Positions 25,499 through 34,239 of a DNA stretch of 64,000 bases are shown one piece after another. Under the pieces are notes generated by a model that saw only the letters and a list, made by a program, of their open reading frames with translations, ran no database searches and had not been told where the DNA came from. Source of the DNA: Clostridia bacterium (lineage in GTDB: Bacteria > Bacillota > Clostridia > Christensenellales > Borkfalkiaceae); assembly GCA_017886545.1 (NCBI GenBank), contig JAGHJS010000028.1, positions 116,423-180,422 on the forward strand, written 5' to 3'. Each line of letters starts with the position of its first letter. Position 1 is the stretch's first letter. Position numbers and translations under genes: made by a program.

Positions 25499-28400
25499 TT
25501 ACTTGAAGTACTTTACCCCGCTTTCGAAGAGGTGCATGTCGAGGACGGGCGGGCAGTTCTTGTACAGGTTTTCGCCCGTGCGTTCGGTGTGCCCCATCTT
25601 ACCAAGCACCCTGCCGTCCGGCGAGGTGATGCCTTCGATCGCCCACATGGAACCGTTCGGGTTGAACGGGTACTGCATCGTGGGCCGCCCCGAAAGATCG
25701 CAGTACTGCGTGGCGACCTGCCCGTTTTTGCGCAGGCTTTCGAGCGCGTCTGCGGGGGCGACGAATTTGCCCTCCCCGTGCGATACGGGCACGGAGAACA
25801 CATCCCCCACCTTGCAGGCGGACAGCCACGGGCTTTTGACCGACGCAACGCGGATGTTCACCAGGCGCGAAACGTGCCTTGCTATATTGTTATAGGTAAG
25901 CGTCGGGCTTTCGGCTACAAGCGGACGGATCTCGCCGTACGGCACCAGCCCGAGTTTGACGAGCGCCTGGAAGCCGTTACAGATGCCGAGCGCAAGCCCG
26001 TCGCGCACCTGCAACAGTTTTTGCAGCTCGTCCGCGATGCGCGGGTTGCGGAAGGTCGTGGCAATGAATTTGCCGCTGCCGTCCGGCTCGTCGCCGCCCG
26101 AAAAGCCGCCCGGGAACGCGACGATGTTTGCACGCGCGATCGCCTTTGCGATGGCTTCCACACTCTCTTCAATGTCCGCGGCGGAACGGTTCTTTACGAC
26201 GAGGATCTCAGGCTCGGCGCCCGCGAGGCGGAATTTCCGCGCCGTATCGAGTTCGCAGTTCGTACCGGGGAACGCGGGGATGAACACGCGCGGCTTTGCC
26301 GCCTTCGCCCCGACGTGCACCGTTTTCGCCTTTGCCGCAAAATCGCAATCAGGCACGTTCCCCTCTGCCGCGGCTGCGTTCGTAAACACTTTGGCGAGCG
26401 TATTTTCAAAAGCGCTTTCCGCTTCGTCAAAGGACACCGTCACCTTGCCGCAGGTGAAGCCGCTCTTTGCCGTTTCGCCGACATATACAGCTTCGGGGAA
26501 AGCGGACGCGTCTTTAAGCGACACGAGCAGGTCGCCGTAGCACTCCGTGAACAGGTCGCCCGCCGCAAACGCAAACCCTAACCCGTTGCCGAGGCAGGAC
26601 TTGACGACCGCAGCCGCCGTGCCGCCGTTTTCGGCGACGGTCGCAAACGCGATGTTGCCGCTCCGAATATTCTCGCGCACCCTGCGGCAGAGCGCGGCAT
26701 ACGCCTTGAAATCGGGGATGAAGTTCGCATCCTTGGGCACGGGCAGGCGGTACACCTTTGCACCCGTTTCGGTGAATACGTTGGTGATGAGGCTGCTCGC
26801 CCGCTCGGGCGCGAGCGCAAACGAGATGAGCGTGGGCGGGACGTCGATGTGTTCGAAGGTGCCGCTCATGCTGTCTTTGCCGCCGATGGCGCCCAACCCC
26901 AGCCCGATCTGCGCGTACAGCGCGCCGAGGAGCGCCGCCAGAGGCACGCCCCAGCGCTTCGGGTCGGTGCCGAGGCGCATGAAAAATTCCTGGAAAGTGA
27001 GGCGGATCGCGTCGAAGTCGCAGCCCGCCGCAATGAGTTTGGACACGGAGCAGATGACCGAATAGATCGCACCCGTGAACGGGGAGCCGCTCATCAGCTC
27101 GGGCGAATAGCCGTAGGACGAGACCGTCGCCATGTCCGTTTCGCCGCCGACCAGCTTTGCCGCCATCGCGACGACGGGGGTCAGCTGGTTTTTGCCGCCG
27201 AAGGGCATATACACGCTGCGCGCGCCGATGGTCGAGTCGAACATCTCCGAAAGCCCCTGCTTGGAGCAGACATTGAGCGCCGCGAGCGCGGACAGCAGCC
27301 CGTCGCGGAAATCCACGTCCTTTTGATCGAAGAAGTGCGTGGTATCGTCTTTGATTGCGGCGTCAGTGACCTGTTTTACGCCGTTCGTATCGAGGAAATC
27401 GCGCGAAATATCGACGATGGCGCGCCCCTTGAAGAGCATCTTCATGCGCCTGTCGTCCGTGACCGTCGCAACGGGGGTGACGCTGAGGTTCTCCTCCGCG
27501 GCAAGGCGGATAAATTCGTCGACGTCCTCTTTGGCGACGACGACCGCCATGCGCTCCTGCGACTCGGAGATGGCGAGTTCCGTGCCCGAAAGCCCCTCGT
27601 ATTTGAGCGGCACTTTGTCGAGGTCGATGACCAGCCCGTCCGACAGTTCGCCGATGGCGACGGACACGCCGCCCGCGCCGAAGTCGTTGCACTTTTTGAT
27701 GCGGCGGGTCGCCTCTTTATTGAGGAACAGACGCTGCAATTTGCGCTCGGTGAGCGGGTTCCCCTTCTGCACCTCTGCGCCGCAGGTCTCTACCGAATGC
27801 GCGTCGTGCGCCTTGGAAGAGCCCGTCGCGCCGCCGCATCCGTCGCGCCCCGTTTCGCCGCCGAGCAGGATGATGACGTCCCCCGCCTGCGGCTTTTCGC
27901 GGTATACCATATCTTTGGACGCGCCGCCGACGACGACGCCCGTTTCCAGCCGCTTCGCCTTATAGCCGGGGTGGTATACCTCGTCGACGATGCCCGTCGC
28001 AAGCCCGATCTGGTTGCCGTAGGAGGAAAAGCCCGCCGCCGCGGTGCGCGTAATGACGCGCTGCGGAAGTTTGCCGGGGAGCGTATCCTCCAGCTTTTCG
28101 CGCGGGTCGGCGCTGCCCGTGATGCGCATCGCCTGGCAGACGTACGTCCTGCCCGAAAGCGGGTCGCGGATGGCGCCGCCGAGGCAGGTCGCCGCGCCGC
28201 CGAACGGCTCGATCTCCGTCGGGTGGTTGTGCGTCTCGTTCTTGAACATGATGAGGTACGGTTCGGTCTTGCCGTCGATCTCCGCGTCCACGCAGATGGA
28301 GCAGGCGTTGATCTCGTCGGAAACGTCAAGGTTATCCAGCCGCCCCTCTTTTTTGAGCTTTTTGACGGCTATGGTCGCTACGTCCATCAGACACGGATAC

Positions 28401-29185
28401 TTGTCCGCGCGCCCGCCGTTGCACTCGGCAAACAGCTCTTTGTACAGGTCGTACGCCTTCTGCACATGCGGGTCGTCCGAATCGATGGTCACATTGCGCA
28501 GCTCTGTCGCGAACGTCGTATGGCGGCAGTGGTCGGACCAATAGGTATCGATGACCTTGACCTCCGTCTCCGTCGGGTTGCGCCCCTCTTTTTTGAAATA
28601 GTCGCGCACGAACGCGAGGTCGGCGACGCTCATCGCGAAGCCGTTCTTTTTATGATAGGCGGCGATCTCTTCATCGCTCATCCCGATGAACCCGAACACC
28701 TCGGGCACGTCGTGCGTGCTCATGCGCGCGCGCTTCAATGTACGCGGCTTGGAGAGGGACACCTCGTTGCTCTCCACGGGGTTGATGAGGTGGTGTTTGA
28801 TACGTGCAAGTTCTTCCGCCGTGACGCCCTTCACGCAGATGACGCGCGCGCACTTGACGAGCGGGCGCTCCTTCTGCGTCAGAAGCTGCACGCACTGCGC
28901 GGCGCTGTCCGCGCGCTGGTCGTACTGCCCGTCCAGAAAGGCGATGGCGAACACGTCGTAGCCCGCCCCTACGGGAAGTTCTTCGCGGTAGACGGTATCT
29001 ACGGGCGGCTCGGAGAACACACCCGCGATCGCCTGTTCGAACTCTTCGTCCGTCACGCCCTCCACGTCGTAGCGGATCACTTCGCGCACGTCCTCGGCGT
29101 GAATGTTCAGCTGCGCCGCAAGATCGCTTTTGATCTTTTTTGCCTGCAGGTTATCCTTTTTTTCAACAAAGATCCTGTAAATCAT
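25499..29185 (-). CDS. purL: Phosphoribosylformylglycinamidine synthase, large fused PurL
   Basis: A 1,228-residue single-chain FGAM synthase. The N-terminus is PurS-like (MIYRIFVEKKDNLQAKKIKSDL), then come the linker (DTYWSDHCRHTTF), the two AIRS-type halves (FKNETHNHPTEIEPFGGAATCLGG; GGKDSMSGTFE) and a C-terminal class I glutaminase with FPGTNCELD, GICNGFQALVKLG (nucleophile Cys) and SHGEGKF. Ammonia from glutamine amidates FGAR. No separate purQ or purS is needed. Last gene of the pur operon, three bases after purD. Confidence 0.96.
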   Translation of the reverse strand: MIYRIFVEKKDNLQAKKIKSDLAAQLNIHAEDVREVIRYDVEGVTDEEFEQAIAGVFSEPPVDTVYREELPVGAGYDVFAIAFLDGQYDQRADSAAQCVQLLTQKERPLVKCARVICVKGVTAEELARIKHHLINPVESNEVSLSKPRTLKRARMSTHDVPEVFGFIGMSDEEIAAYHKKNGFAMSVADLAFVRDYFKKEGRNPTETEVKVIDTYWSDHCRHTTFATELRNVTIDSDDPHVQKAYDLYKELFAECNGGRADKYPCLMDVATIAVKKLKKEGRLDNLDVSDEINACSICVDAEIDGKTEPYLIMFKNETHNHPTEIEPFGGAATCLGGAIRDPLSGRTYVCQAMRITGSADPREKLEDTLPGKLPQRVITRTAAAGFSSYGNQIGLATGIVDEVYHPGYKAKRLETGVVVGGASKDMVYREKPQAGDVIILLGGETGRDGCGGATGSSKAHDAHSVETCGAEVQKGNPLTERKLQRLFLNKEATRRIKKCNDFGAGGVSVAIGELSDGLVIDLDKVPLKYEGLSGTELAISESQERMAVVVAKEDVDEFIRLAAEENLSVTPVATVTDDRRMKMLFKGRAIVDISRDFLDTNGVKQVTDAAIKDDTTHFFDQKDVDFRDGLLSALAALNVCSKQGLSEMFDSTIGARSVYMPFGGKNQLTPVVAMAAKLVGGETDMATVSSYGYSPELMSGSPFTGAIYSVICSVSKLIAAGCDFDAIRLTFQEFFMRLGTDPKRWGVPLAALLGALYAQIGLGLGAIGGKDSMSGTFEHIDVPPTLISFALAPERASSLITNVFTETGAKVYRLPVPKDANFIPDFKAYAALCRRVRENIRSGNIAFATVAENGGTAAAVVKSCLGNGLGFAFAAGDLFTECYGDLLVSLKDASAFPEAVYVGETAKSGFTCGKVTVSFDEAESAFENTLAKVFTNAAAAEGNVPDCDFAAKAKTVHVGAKAAKPRVFIPAFPGTNCELDTARKFRLAGAEPEILVVKNRSAADIEESVEAIAKAIARANIVAFPGGFSGGDEPDGSGKFIATTFRNPRIADELQKLLQVRDGLALGICNGFQALVKLGLVPYGEIRPLVAESPTLTYNNIARHVSRLVNIRVASVKSPWLSACKVGDVFSVPVSHGEGKFVAPADALESLRKNGQVATQYCDLSGRPTMQYPFNPNGSMWAIEGITSPDGRVLGKMGHTERTGENLYKNCPPVLDMHLFESGVKYFK

Positions 29186-29188
29186 CGC

Positions 29189-30472
29189 TTACACCCCGCT
29201 GTTGTATTTGATGCCGATGTCGCTGCGGAACTGCTTACCTTCAAAGTCGATGTTCGCAGCCGCCGCATATGCCTTTTTCCGCGCTTCGGCGACCGTTTTC
29301 CCCTTCGCACAGACGTTGAGTACCCTGCCGTCGTTCGTTTTCAGCACACCGTTTTCGCGTTTTGTGCCCGCGTGGTACAAAAAGGCGTCGCCCAGGTCGC
29401 CGACGGTGATCGCCTTCCCCTTTTCGTAATGCTGCGGATAGCCGCCGCTTGCGAGCACGACGCACACGCACGCGCCGCTCTCCCATTCGATATCGATATC
29501 CGCGAGCCGCCCGTCCGTGATCGCCTCGAAGATCGTAAGAAGGTCGGTCTTCAACATGGGCAGTACGACCTGCGTTTCAGGATCGCCGAACCGCGCGTTG
29601 TACTCCACGACCTTCATGCCCTCGGGCGTGCGCATCAGCCCGCAGTAGAGAACGCCTTTGAAGGGGCGCCCCTCCGCGTTCATGGCGGCGACCGTCGGAA
29701 GGAGGATCTTTTCGCGCACCTCGTCCGCGATCTCCTTTGTATAGAACGGGCAGGGCGTAAAGGTGCCCATGCCGCCCGTATTCAGCCCCTTGTCGCCGTC
29801 CTGCGCGCGCTTGTGGTCGCAGCTGGGGAGCATGGGGACGATGGTCTTGCCGTCCGTAAAGCAGAGCACGGAGACTTCCTCGCCCGGGGTGAACTCCTTG
29901 CCCGTCAGAAACTCTTCGACGACCAGCGTGTTGCCCGCCGTGCCGAACGCCTTGTCCAGCATGATCTGCTTCAAGCCCGCCTCCGCTTCGGCAAGCGTTT
30001 CGCAGATGAGCACTCCTTTCCCGAGCGCAAGCCCGTCCGCCTTGAGCACGACGGGGAATTTTCCGCCGCGCACATACGCAAGCGCCTTGTCGTAATCGGT
30101 GAACACCTCGTACGCCGCCGTGGGGATGCCGTACTTTTTCATGAGCCCTTTGGCAAAGCTCTTGCTCGCTTCGATCTGTGCGGCGGCTTTGCTCGGCCCG
30201 AACGCACGGTGCCCGCGCGCCTCGAGCGCGTCCACAAGCCCCGCCGCGAGCGGATCGTCGGGCGCAACGACGGTATATTCCACGTCTTTGTGCGCGTCCA
30301 CCCAGTCGCAGACGGCGGCGTTATCCATATAATCGACGTCGACGCACTCGGCGAGTTCGGCAATGCCCGCATTGCCCTTCATGCAATAGATCTTGCCCAC
30401 CTTCGGGCTTTTGGCAAGAGCCGCGACGATCGCGTGTTCCCTGCCGCCGTTTCCTATAACAAGTACGTTCAT
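29189..30472 (-). CDS. purD: Phosphoribosylamine-glycine ligase
   Basis: A 427-residue GAR synthetase, an ATP-grasp enzyme joining phosphoribosylamine and glycine. MNVLVIGNGGREHAIVAALAKSP, then the ATP-grasp core FPVVLKADGLALGKGV, LNTGGMGTFTPCPFY and EYNARFGDPETQVVLPML. GGAGG lies four bases before the ATG. Separated from the upstream AICAR transformylase gene by a 165-bp gap with repeat-like sequence. Confidence 0.96.
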   Translation of the reverse strand: MNVLVIGNGGREHAIVAALAKSPKVGKIYCMKGNAGIAELAECVDVDYMDNAAVCDWVDAHKDVEYTVVAPDDPLAAGLVDALEARGHRAFGPSKAAAQIEASKSFAKGLMKKYGIPTAAYEVFTDYDKALAYVRGGKFPVVLKADGLALGKGVLICETLAEAEAGLKQIMLDKAFGTAGNTLVVEEFLTGKEFTPGEEVSVLCFTDGKTIVPMLPSCDHKRAQDGDKGLNTGGMGTFTPCPFYTKEIADEVREKILLPTVAAMNAEGRPFKGVLYCGLMRTPEGMKVVEYNARFGDPETQVVLPMLKTDLLTIFEAITDGRLADIDIEWESGACVCVVLASGGYPQHYEKGKAITVGDLGDAFLYHAGTKRENGVLKTNDGRVLNVCAKGKTVAEARKKAYAAAANIDFEGKQFRSDIGIKYNSGV

Positions 30473-30507
30473 CTGTCCTCCGTGTAAATCCGGTCAACCG
30501 TTCCGGC

Positions 30508-30600
30508 GTCCCGCAGGCGGGACTGTCTCAAAAAACATTTTCTCATTCGGCGCACGCAAAAATCAAACGTATCGCATGCATGTGCGCTCAATTTGCCGAA
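30508..30600. repeat. Repeat-like intergenic segment between purH* and purD
   Basis: Contains the hairpin GTCCCGC-AG-GCGGGAC (30508-30523), running into GGGACTGTCTCAAAA, then an A/T-rich stretch. GTGCGCTCAATTTGCCGAA (30582-30600) matches GCGCACTCAATTTGTCGAA at 14264-14282 in most positions, in the same orientation relative to the operon. Suggests a dispersed non-coding element. Confidence 0.45.
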
Positions 30601-30637
30601 AACGCTCGTCTGACCGATCAAACTTTTTTCGCAAACC

Positions 30638-31822
30638 TCAGTGATGGAACAGCCGCATCCCCGTGAACGCCATCGCCATGCCGTACTTGTCGCACGCTTC
30701 GATGACGAGATCGTCGCGCACGGACCCGCCCGGCTGTGCGATATAGGAGACGCCGCTCTTTTTGGCGCGCTCGATGTTGTCCGAGAACGGGAAGAAGGCA
30801 TCGCTGCCCAGCGACACGCCCGTGATCTTGGAAAGATACGCCTTCTGCTCCTCTTTCGTGAACGGTTCGGGGCGGACGGCAAAGTTCTTTTTCCATACGT
30901 CGTCGCCGAGCACGTCCTCGTACTCGTCGGAGAGATACACGTCGATGATATTGTTTTTATCGGGCCGCCCGATCCCCTCGGCAAATTGCAGCCCGAGCAC
31001 CTTGTCGCTCTGGCGCAGGTGCCACAGGTCCGCCTTGTTGCCCGCAAGGCGCGTGCAGTGGATGCGTGACTGCTGCCCCGCCCCCACGCCGATCGCCTGC
31101 CCGTCCGCCGCAAAGCAGACGGAGTTGGACTGCGTATATTTGAGCGTGATGAGCGAGATGATAAGATCGGTCACCGCGTCGGCGGGGATCGTCTTGTTCT
31201 TCGTCACCACATTCTTTAAAAGCTCCGCGTCGATCCTGAAATTGTTCCTCCCCTGCTCAAAGGTAATGCCGAACACCTGCTTGTGCTCGACGGGGTCGGG
31301 AACGTAGTCCTTGTCGATCTTCACGATATTGTAGCCGCCCTTGCGCTTCGCCTTCAAAATTTCCAGCGCTTTGGGCGAATAGCCGGGCGCGATGATGCCG
31401 TCTGACACTTCGCGGGAGATGATCTTCGCCGTCACCTCGTCGCACTCGTCGGAGAGAGCGATCCAGTCGCCGAAGGAAGACATGCGGTCGGTGCCGCGGG
31501 CGCGCGCATACGCGCAGGCGAGCGGAGAATCGTCCAATCCCTCGATATCATCCACAAAGCAGGACTTTTTCAGCCTGTCGGAGAGTTTTTTGCCCACCGC
31601 CGCAGACGTAGGGCTGACGTGCTTGAAGGAGGTCGCCGCCACCTGCCCCGTGCTTTCTTTCAGCTCTTTGACCAGCTGCCAGCTGTTGAACGCGTCCAGA
31701 AAGTTGATGTACCCCGGCTTGCCGTTCAGGATCTCGATGGGCAAGTCGGAACCGTCCGCCATAAAGATCTTTGCGGGCTTCTGGTTGGGGTTGCAGCCGT
31801 ATTTGAGTTCAAACTCCTTCAT
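30638..31822 (-). CDS. purH: AICAR transformylase, stand-alone (no IMP cyclohydrolase domain)
   Basis: A 394-residue protein matching only the formyltransferase half of bifunctional PurH: LKYGCNPNQKPA, SFKHVSPTSAAVG, YTQSNSVCFAADGQAIGVGAGQQ, GSDAFFPFSDNIERA, QPGGSVRDD. It transfers a formyl group from 10-formyl-THF to AICAR. The MGS-like cyclohydrolase domain normally at the N-terminus of PurH is missing; its role is taken by the adjacent PurO-type gene, 12 bp upstream in the operon. Confidence 0.92.
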   Translation of the reverse strand: MKEFELKYGCNPNQKPAKIFMADGSDLPIEILNGKPGYINFLDAFNSWQLVKELKESTGQVAATSFKHVSPTSAAVGKKLSDRLKKSCFVDDIEGLDDSPLACAYARARGTDRMSSFGDWIALSDECDEVTAKIISREVSDGIIAPGYSPKALEILKAKRKGGYNIVKIDKDYVPDPVEHKQVFGITFEQGRNNFRIDAELLKNVVTKNKTIPADAVTDLIISLITLKYTQSNSVCFAADGQAIGVGAGQQSRIHCTRLAGNKADLWHLRQSDKVLGLQFAEGIGRPDKNNIIDVYLSDEYEDVLGDDVWKKNFAVRPEPFTKEEQKAYLSKITGVSLGSDAFFPFSDNIERAKKSGVSYIAQPGGSVRDDLVIEACDKYGMAMAFTGMRLFHH

Positions 31823-31834
31823 CTTCGTCTCTCC

Positions 31835-32554
31835 TTACTTGTTTTTATTGATGAGCACGCGCTCGAACTTGCCGGTAGCAAGGTCGGTATAGCGCACATA
31901 CAGCGAAATTTTGTTGTCCGCGTTCAGGTTCTCCCACAGCGTCTTCGCAAACGTCTGCATATCGTCGGGGATCTGCACGCGCTCGGGTTCGCCCGTAAAC
32001 GTGGGAATGGGATGCCCGTCGCAGTTGTAGGTGTGGATAAAGTGCCCCACCCCGCTGAGCGGCGCATAGGAGAAGGTATAGCGGTTGCAGGCAGAACCGA
32101 TGGCGTCCGCACTCTTGAGAATGCTCATTTTGTAGGTGAACCCGCCGTCTGCAAAGGTCAGAATCGCACTGATGCGCGGCGTAAAGTTCGGATCGTCCGG
32201 TTCGAAGCAGCGCGTATCCAGCGCCTGTTCAAAGGTCTTTCCCTGCGCAAGGAAATCGTAGATCGTGTCCGTCTGGTCGCCGTTGGTCACGATGACGTTT
32301 TCCCCGTACCTGCGCACGGGCGAATAGATGATGAGCGAAGGGTCCTCCACTTTGCTCGCGTCAAAGGGATAGATCGTAACTTCCTCTCCCTTTTCCGTAA
32401 AGATGCGGTTGCGGCTGTTTTCGCTCCGCCCCATGATGAAATAAGCGAAGACCGCCTTTTTGCCGTTCCCGCTCTTGCCGACGACGATGCCGCGCCCGAC
32501 GTACGCATTGTCCTTGATAAGTTCGCCGATATCCGCAACGTTGTAGATGCTCAT
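31835..32554 (-). CDS. purO: IMP cyclohydrolase, PurO type
   Basis: A 239-residue protein from ATG 32554: MSIYNVADIGELIKDNAYVGRGIVVGKS, FAYFIMGRSENSRNRIF, TIYPFDASKVEDPSLIIYSPVR, NGDQTDTIYDFL. This matches the NTN-fold IMP cyclohydrolase first described in archaea (PurO), which closes FAICAR to IMP. Its place between purN and the transformylase-only purH supports the call. The start is set by the family N-terminus and GGAGG in the leader. Confidence 0.88.
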   Translation of the reverse strand: MSIYNVADIGELIKDNAYVGRGIVVGKSGNGKKAVFAYFIMGRSENSRNRIFTEKGEEVTIYPFDASKVEDPSLIIYSPVRRYGENVIVTNGDQTDTIYDFLAQGKTFEQALDTRCFEPDDPNFTPRISAILTFADGGFTYKMSILKSADAIGSACNRYTFSYAPLSGVGHFIHTYNCDGHPIPTFTGEPERVQIPDDMQTFAKTLWENLNADNKISLYVRYTDLATGKFERVLINKNK

Positions 32555-32573
32555 TGTTCCGCCTCCGTTGTAT

Positions 32574-33194
32574 TTATTCCGCAAGGATCCGCACGACCCT
32601 GCCCTGTTTTTCGATCCTGCCCGTGCACAAAAGCCGCACCGCTTCGGGCAGCGCCCTGTGCTCCTCTGCAAGGATGCGCGCCTGCAGGCTTTCGGGCGTA
32701 TCGTCGGGCAGGACTTCGACCGCACGCTGCAAAATGATCGCACCGCCGTCGCAGTTCTCGTCCACAAAATGCACCGTAAGCCCCGAAAGCTTTACGCCGT
32801 ATTCGATCGCGGCGCGGTGTACGTTCAGCCCGTAATACCCCTTGCCGCAGAAACTCGGAATGAGAGAGGGATGGATGTTGATGATACGGTCGGGAAATGC
32901 CCGCACGAAATTTTCGGTAACGATGGAGAGCCAACCCGCGAACACGATGTAATCGATGCCGCGCGCATTCAGCTGCGCTACGACGTCTTCATACATCGTC
33001 TCGGAATCGGCGAAGTCTTTTTTGCTCCGCACGATATGCGGGATCCCGTGCTTTGCGGCGCGCTCGATGGCGCCGATCCCCGGTTTAGACGCGACAAGGA
33101 GCGCGATCTCGCAGAAGGGGGCGCGCTCGTTCGCATCGATGACGGATTGGAAATCGCTCCCCGACCCGCTTGCAAAAACAGCGATCTTTTTCAC
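32574..33194 (-). CDS. purN: Phosphoribosylglycinamide formyltransferase
   Basis: A 206-residue GART. FASGSGSDFQSVIDA starts the Rossmann-like fold; FAGWLSIV, INIHPSLIPSFCGKGYYG (catalytic His and neighbouring loop) and GLTVHFVDENCDGGAIILQ (catalytic Asp) are intact. It formylates GAR with 10-formyl-THF. Its ATG overlaps the purM stop by four bases, so the two are translationally coupled. Confidence 0.95.
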   Translation of the reverse strand: MKKIAVFASGSGSDFQSVIDANERAPFCEIALLVASKPGIGAIERAAKHGIPHIVRSKKDFADSETMYEDVVAQLNARGIDYIVFAGWLSIVTENFVRAFPDRIINIHPSLIPSFCGKGYYGLNVHRAAIEYGVKLSGLTVHFVDENCDGGAIILQRAVEVLPDDTPESLQARILAEEHRALPEAVRLLCTGRIEKQGRVVRILAE

Positions 33195-34219
33195 CGCAGC
33201 GTAACTCCTTTGCCCTGCACCGTTTCGCCGATGACGTACGCCTCCTCCCCTGTTGCGGCAAGCTGCGCAAGGGTGGCGGGCACGTCCTTTTTGTCTACGC
33301 AGACGACCATGCCGATGCCCATGTTGAAGGTGTTGTAGATCTGCTCGTTCGTGATGCCCGCCTTCTCCTGCATGATCCGGAAAATAGCGGGAACGGGATA
33401 CGAATCAAGATCGATCGTACAGCCGATCCCTTCGGGGAAGATGCGCGGGATGTTTTCGATAAAGCCGCCGCCCGTGATGTGCGCGATCCCCTTGACCTGT
33501 ACCTTTTCGATGAGGCGCAGGATGCTGTTCACATAAATTTTGGTGGGCGTGAGCAGTACGTTCAGCACCTTGTCTTTCAGGCGGTCGTCGTACCGTTCGA
33601 GGTCGTGCGAATTGCTGCTGTCGCCGAACAGGCGGCGCACGAGCGAATAGCCGTTGGAATGGATCCCGCTGGACGCGATGCCGATGAGCGCGTCGCCCGC
33701 TTTGATGTCCTTTCCGTTGATGACCTTTTTCTTATCCACGATGCCGACGGCAAAGCCCGCGATGTCGTACTCCCCGTCGGGGTAGAACCCGGGCATTTCG
33801 GCGGTCTCGCCGCCGATGAGCGCGCAGCCTGCCTGACGGCAGCCCTCCGCCACGCCCGAAACGACGGTCGCAACGACCTCGGGCGAAAGTTTGCCCGTCG
33901 CAAAATAATCGAGGAAAAAGAGCGGCTTCGCGCCCTGGCACACGATGTCGTTCACGCACATCGCGACGGCGTCGATGCCGACGGTGTCGTGCTTATCCGC
34001 AAGGAAAGCGTATTTGAGCTTGGTACCCACGCCGTCGGTGCCCGCAACGAGGACGGGCTCCTCCATCTTCTCCCCCGCAATGGAATAAAACCCGCCGAAG
34101 GAGCCGATGTCGCCGAGCACGTTCTTATCAAAGGTAGACTGAACGTGCTTCTTCATCAGTTCGACCGCTTTGTAGCCGCGTTCTACGTCGACGCCGCTGT
34201 CTTTATACGAAATTGCCAT
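33191..34219 (-). CDS. purM: Phosphoribosylformylglycinamidine cyclo-ligase (AIR synthetase)
   Basis: A 342-residue PurM of the PurM/PurL/ThiL superfamily. Signatures: YKDSGVDVERGYKAVELMK, GTDGVGTKLKYAF, GIDAVAMCVNDIVCQGA, LIGGETAEMPGFY, GIASSGIHSNGYSL and HITGGGFIENIPR. Closes FGAM to AIR with ATP. Twenty bases after purF, with a four-base overlap into purN. Confidence 0.97.
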   Translation of the reverse strand: MAISYKDSGVDVERGYKAVELMKKHVQSTFDKNVLGDIGSFGGFYSIAGEKMEEPVLVAGTDGVGTKLKYAFLADKHDTVGIDAVAMCVNDIVCQGAKPLFFLDYFATGKLSPEVVATVVSGVAEGCRQAGCALIGGETAEMPGFYPDGEYDIAGFAVGIVDKKKVINGKDIKAGDALIGIASSGIHSNGYSLVRRLFGDSSNSHDLERYDDRLKDKVLNVLLTPTKIYVNSILRLIEKVQVKGIAHITGGGFIENIPRIFPEGIGCTIDLDSYPVPAIFRIMQEKAGITNEQIYNTFNMGIGMVVCVDKKDVPATLAQLAATGEEAYVIGETVQGKGVTLR

Positions 34220-34239
34220 AGTGCGTTCCTTTCTCTCCG

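Noticed and set aside
26849..30487. Very long plus-strand open frame across purL and purD
   Set aside because: Antisense shadow of two well-conserved purine genes; no start signal and no family resemblance.
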